Below are positions 59,750-64,000 of a stretch of 64,000 bases of DNA, piece after piece; position 1 is the stretch's first letter; every line of letters starts with the position of its first letter. The notes under the pieces were generated by a model. That model ran no database searches. It was not told where the DNA came from and saw nothing but the letters and a program-made list of their open reading frames with translations. The translations under genes were made by a program, and so were the position numbers. The DNA is taken from positions 107,863,525-107,927,524 of the forward strand of contig NC_079147.1 in NCBI RefSeq assembly GCF_945859685.1, read 5' to 3'. The DNA is from Eupeodes corollae. Lineage: Eukaryota; Arthropoda; Insecta; Diptera; Syrphidae.

Positions 59750-60235
59750 TTATGTCAACCAAATGTCTGCAGTAGAGTTACAACCACTGTTCAAAACCGA
59801 GGCACGTGTTACGCGCCACAAGCTGCAGTAAATTTTTTGGTTCACTAGATTTCGGGGGTCGTTGCTGTAAACTGTCTCTTTCAGGTAGCCCCATACAAAA
59901 AATCTATGGGGTTTAAGTCGGGGAACCGCGGTGGTCACAGGATGTCCCAAAGTAACTGATAAGTTTTTGAAGGAAAGCTTTATGGAGCAAATCCATCGAA
60001 TCTCTAGCTCTGTGCGATTTAAACGATGGTGGGCTTGAAGATTAGGCAAAAAGAAATCCGTTTTCATGAGTCGGTAATTATCACTATTGACATTTGTCGC
60101 CTGGCTCCGAGCATTTTCAAAAAAAAAGTTTTTATTATACCATGGGTGGATAAGGCGCACCAAACAGTTTCCCTGGGGCAATGTTTTTACTGGTGTTTTA
60201 GTCGGAAGTTATGGGTTCTTAGAGCCCCCAGTAAC
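59750..60235 (-). pseudogene. Mariner-type transposase relic 3
   Basis: Minus-strand frames show VWCALSTHGIIKTFFFENAR, NSDNYRLMKTDFFLPNLQAH, then in a second frame PPRFPDLNPIDF with the last catalytic Asp, and WGYLKETVYSNDPRNLVN. The order is that of the DDE core C-terminal half in Tc1/mariner-superfamily transposases. Frames alternate and the QQD block is deleted, so it is dead. It belongs to a different subfamily from the 19.7- and 32.9-kb relics. Confidence 0.82.
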
Positions 60236-60269
60236 GACAGTTTTGTTTATTAAATAAAAAAATATATTT

Positions 60270-60530
60270 GTGTGGCGCAACAGTCCGTTGAGAACTAGCG
60301 CCTAGTGACTCAACCATTTCTGTGTGTGAATACTGACCTACAGTCTGAAAACAAATCCGAACGGCCAATTTGAGAAAGCACTTTTCAAGACAAGAATTAC
60401 TCTTGAAGAATTTGTCAATTCCTCGCAAGAATCAGTAGCCGTGAAAAAAAACTTTAGATGTTATAGGCAGGGATCAAACCCAAGACCCCTGGCTTAACAG
60501 TCCAACGCACTAACTATCATATCACAAGTA
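60270..60530 (-). mobile_element. SINE copy 7
   Basis: Minus-strand member with tail GGCGCTAGTTCTCAACGGAC, TGTTGCGCCACAC at about 60271-60304 and a degraded head (GGTTTGATCCC box B, 60473-60483). No clear target duplication. Confidence 0.85.
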
Positions 60531-61781
60531 AATTTTTTATTAACGTGTCCGTTTAAAATAAAAAAATTCGTCGCTCCGAAAAAATAATATTCAATTTATG
60601 AATAATCGCTCTTGAAAGTTAAAGTGAGATTGCCTTTTTCCGTATCTACATAAAAACCTCGGACTTTCACATAAAGTCTTTCAAACCACTGCAATATTTT
60701 CGGTAATCTTTGAAGATCGATAATCTGGCAGTGGATTGTTCGTCGCCGATGGAAGCAATTTTGGGGAAGCTCTTCACCTACGAAAGAATTAATTTCACAC
60801 TCGGCACATCACTCATTCGTCGTATACCGAAGTGTGAACAAAACTGTCGACGTGCAGTGAACGATCACAGAATACAGTGTTGTAGAACTATGATAACCAT
60901 ATATTGTTAAAACTGAAAATAAAGAAATTCATTTGGACAACCTCTCTTGGTCCTTTGGCTTTTCGCACCAAGTTCAAAACCCAGTTCTCGGTAAATTATC
61001 GGTCTTCGCCGAAAATCTAATCGAAAACTCAAGTTATTCTTTACATTTTAGGTAAACCACAAGTTTTCGTAAACCACAAGTTTTATATAAAACTTCTCGA
61101 AAACTAGTAGTAGCAATTCAAAGTTGAACTTAACAAACAAACCTTTTGAAACATTCAGCGCTCAAAATAATGTAAACAAAACATCTGATGGCTGCTGTCA
61201 AAACAAATATATTTTTTATACAATTTCCATAAAAAATAAGAATTATTTCTTTTTGTTTCTATTTTACAGAATATGGAAGAGAAAAAAAAACAAAAAAAGG
61301 AAACTTTGGGGGAGCTGCGTGGCAACAGAAAAAATTGCGGGAAAATTTGCCAACATCTAGAATAAAAGCCCCGGTAACTATTTGTGTGCCTGTGACACAC
61401 AAATTTGTGTATTTGTTGCTATGTTACTTTTTTTTCTTTTTGTTACGCTTTTTTCTCCAAACTTTACTATTCTTTAAAAATGTACTTTATGATTTGTTTA
61501 ATCAGTGTGAAGTGCCCTTAAACAACACTCCCACCTATTTGTATACCTACGTCCTAAATTAGGTTGAAATCACCTTCATTCGACTCGATCGAACTCCTTC
61601 AGTTACAGTCTAGTCGAAATCTTGCTATCTTTCACTTCAAAATCAAACTCGATCTCTCAATCCAGCATATAAACTTATGTTCATATTAAAAAAAAATTGA
61701 GTTCAAGAGCATTCTTTGATTTAAATCATTTTTCTTAATTTGTTACATTTTTTTCGCTTTTGTTACGTTTTTTAAAAAAAT
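60531..61781. other. Spacer, no gene seen
   Basis: Nothing recognised. Confidence 0.5.
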
Positions 61782-62280
61782 GTGTTACACTTACGTGAAG
61801 CCCAGCGGCAACCCTGTTTGCGGCACTGGCCGTGCTTTTATGATCCTATAGAGTTTCAAACGCTCTTTGTTGAGCGGGAAACCAGAATTCACTATAGCTA
61901 CTGGCGTGACTACCCCAAGGACGAGGAAGACTTGCGCATAGTTCGTAATGACGTTTCCAAGGGATGCGTCTTAGAACTCTTCGACGCTTTCGCTCGTTAC
62001 CTAGACTTTCTGGTAACTCCATTCAATCACAAGGACTTGGGAGATATGAGATAGGCGATAAGTTCATTTGTGAAGGAGAATAAGTATGAAAGAAAATTCC
62101 TGGTGGAATCTAAGTCGCAGCGGACAAGACATTCCACAATGTGGGAATCGCCCCTTGATGGACAGCGATGCCAACATCAGGAAGATCTTCAGTTCTTTGG
62201 ACAAGCCAGGTGAGTCTTCAAAGGAAATAACCAGAGAAATAGCTCCAGTGAAGTACCAATCCGCAACTACGAATTGACCT
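61782..62280 (+). pseudogene. Unrecognised GC-richer coding-like island
   Basis: 61782-62054 is open for 90 codons (QRQPCLRHWPCFYDPIEFQT, IHYSYWRDYPKDEEDLRIV, CVLELFDAFARYLDFLVTPF), and a shifted frame continues with FVKENKYERKFLVESKSQ. GC content and codon use are unlike the AT-rich surroundings, as if it were a captured exon or an old retrocopy. No family was recognised, and there are stops between the parts. Confidence 0.35.
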
Positions 62281-64000
62281 TTTCTGCTTCGGCCATAAGG
62301 ACGAACACGAAATCGTTCAGAAGAACAAAACGTTCGACTCACAAATTTTGTCATCAATACAAAATTTGACAGCCGGTTTTAGACAAATTTAAGTGTCAAA
62401 TGAAAACGTGTAAATGTTCGGTGTGAACGATTTTCGGGTTTCGAAAACATTTTGCGAAAATCCGGTTTTGGGTTTGGTGTGAAAAGGCTATTAGTCTTAG
62501 AACTGCGATTTGACCTCTCTGTGGAGTTTTTATAGTGTAAAAGAAAGGTGTTATGCTAATAATTCGGAAATAATTCAAGATCTTAAGGTCAACAAAAAAG
62601 GTGTTGAAAACTTTAATTGATATAATGCTCTACAGCCGAGGCAGCTGCTTACCAATGTTGTGTTTTTTATATAACATGATAAATAGATAACAATATTACT
62701 AGTTTTATTTTATTTCATTTTTAAAAAGAAACTTTGGACCCGTAAGTTTTTGATCGTAGGCTTTTTTGACTATCTAATATTTTGTACACTTGTAATTTGA
62801 AATGTTTTTAAATTGTTTTAATTTAAAAAAAGGTGTCAATTTTAAGAAGTTTTACAAATTATTCGGAAAATGTCTCAAAAATTCGACTTATATCCCAAAA
62901 AATTGTAACCGCTTTAGACTCGGCACCGAAATAAATATAAAATCATGCCTATTGTAAGATGGTATCGGTTTTCTACAGGGTAAACTATGGGGAATCAGAT
63001 TATAATATTTTGGTACTTTACTTTATAATTTTTTACAATGATAAATACAAATTAACATGTCAAGCTCTTGCGGTTAAACTGACCTGATTTTGAACTAAAC
63101 TACTGTAAATTTCATATTTAAAGCTGGCATTACTTTATACTGAGCCGAATTTGTTTCGTGTGATTGGTAACGGTTGAGATTTTTGAAGTTATTTGTATTT
63201 TAAAATGTTGAAACATTGATTTAAGTTGTGTAAGGCCAGCTTTAAACTTACATAAATTAAATCCACCTTTCTTTGTACAGAAGTTTACAATAATTGTTTT
63301 ATTTAAAACATTGAGATGTCGAAAAAGGCGTTTTTAAATTTTGTCCATGCATTTGGTAAAATTTTCAAATACTAGATAAATATTTAAGAAATTTATTAAA
63401 AAATGTTCAATATGAGAAAATGTCAAAATCAATACAGCAGACAATAAATACAAAAAGATTATAAAATGACACAGGTACAAGATCAAAAATTATATACTTC
63501 AGGTTTTTTCTGTTTTTGTATTTATGAGAAAAGGGTGTTAGATATACAAAAATATTAATATTCTGAATGAGCCAAACATTACAATTTCATATTTTTATAT
63601 TTTATATTAAATTTTTCTTTTCTTTTATTTTTTCCGACTCATCCATCTTTTGTGATGTTCAAGTATAAAGTTACAATAAGAAGAAGTGAACTCAACTACA
63701 TTAATCATTCACATAAAAAAGATAACATTGAAAAGTCATGGTTTGAATTTTATCTAGATAAAAGTATTTATATTCTAAGTGATATCAGAGATATATAAAT
63801 TGAGATAAATAATCAAAAAAGAAAGGACAAGAAAAGAGTCATAAACAAAGGACATTTTTATTTTGCCATAGATAGATTACTTTATGTTCAGAGAATGTAT
63901 ATAGTTATAAAAAAGGATATAGCAATAGTAGCAGAGCGTGAGCGAGAGCGAGAGAGGGTGGAAGGATTAATAATACAAATGCGAATAGTAAATATAAAAT
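62281..64000. other. AT-rich sequence to the right edge, no gene seen
   Basis: May be an upstream intron of the receptor gene. A purine-rich GAGCGTGAGCGAGAGCGAGA stretch lies near 63934-63958. Confidence 0.45.

Overview
The window is AT-rich eukaryotic nuclear DNA: intron-split genes with GT-AG junctions, long homopolymer runs and a dense, layered load of decayed transposons. Two host genes can be supported, and both point to an insect, most likely a fly. One is the 3' part of an alpha1-adrenergic-like octopamine receptor (Oamb type). The other is a secreted alpha-carbonic anhydrase. The species cannot be fixed from the sequence alone.

Layout. 1-18.5 kb is repeat-rich intergenic DNA. It holds copies of an unfamiliar foldback-like repeat (here Repeat A), tRNA-derived SINEs, RTE-like LINE fragments, a piggyBac relic split by a SINE, and a three-level nest (LINE inside Repeat A inside a 23-bp-TIR element). 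19.7-28 kb holds a mariner-type relic and three LINE relics (an I/LOA-like copy with RNase H, an RTE-like fragment and an R1-like fragment), plus a weak retroelement ORF1 candidate. 28.75-31.48 kb is the carbonic anhydrase gene on the + strand, with six recognisable coding exons; the exon carrying the signal peptide was not found. 31.8-40 kb holds another RTE-like fragment, mariner-type relics, a hAT transposase relic, Repeat B and two SINEs.

41.8-49.4 kb, on the - strand, carries two homologous terminal exons of the octopamine receptor. Each encodes the end of the third intracellular loop, TM6, TM7 and the C-tail, and each has its own stop codon. They have matching acceptor phases, so they read as alternative 3' ends of one receptor whose shared TM1-TM5 exons probably lie beyond the right edge. 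The intron between them carries a Repeat B copy and a Tc1 relic that was itself split by Repeat A. 49.4-64 kb is probably the upstream intron or flank. It contains a nearly full-length but dead RTE-like LINE, a hAT relic inserted in Repeat B, a CR1/Jockey-group LINE tail, a mariner-type relic, two SINEs and one unrecognised GC-richer island.

Points that tie the repeats together: the SINE tail closely matches the 3' end of the RTE-like LINEs, which suggests the LINE supplied the SINE's retrotransposition machinery. Target-site duplications, TIRs and interrupted copies allow several insertion events to be ordered. Repeat A (about 175-bp tandem units, an 8-bp minisatellite core, a palindrome and a terminal hairpin) is the best candidate here for something undescribed. 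No rRNA, canonical tRNA, CRISPR, virus or toxin gene was found.
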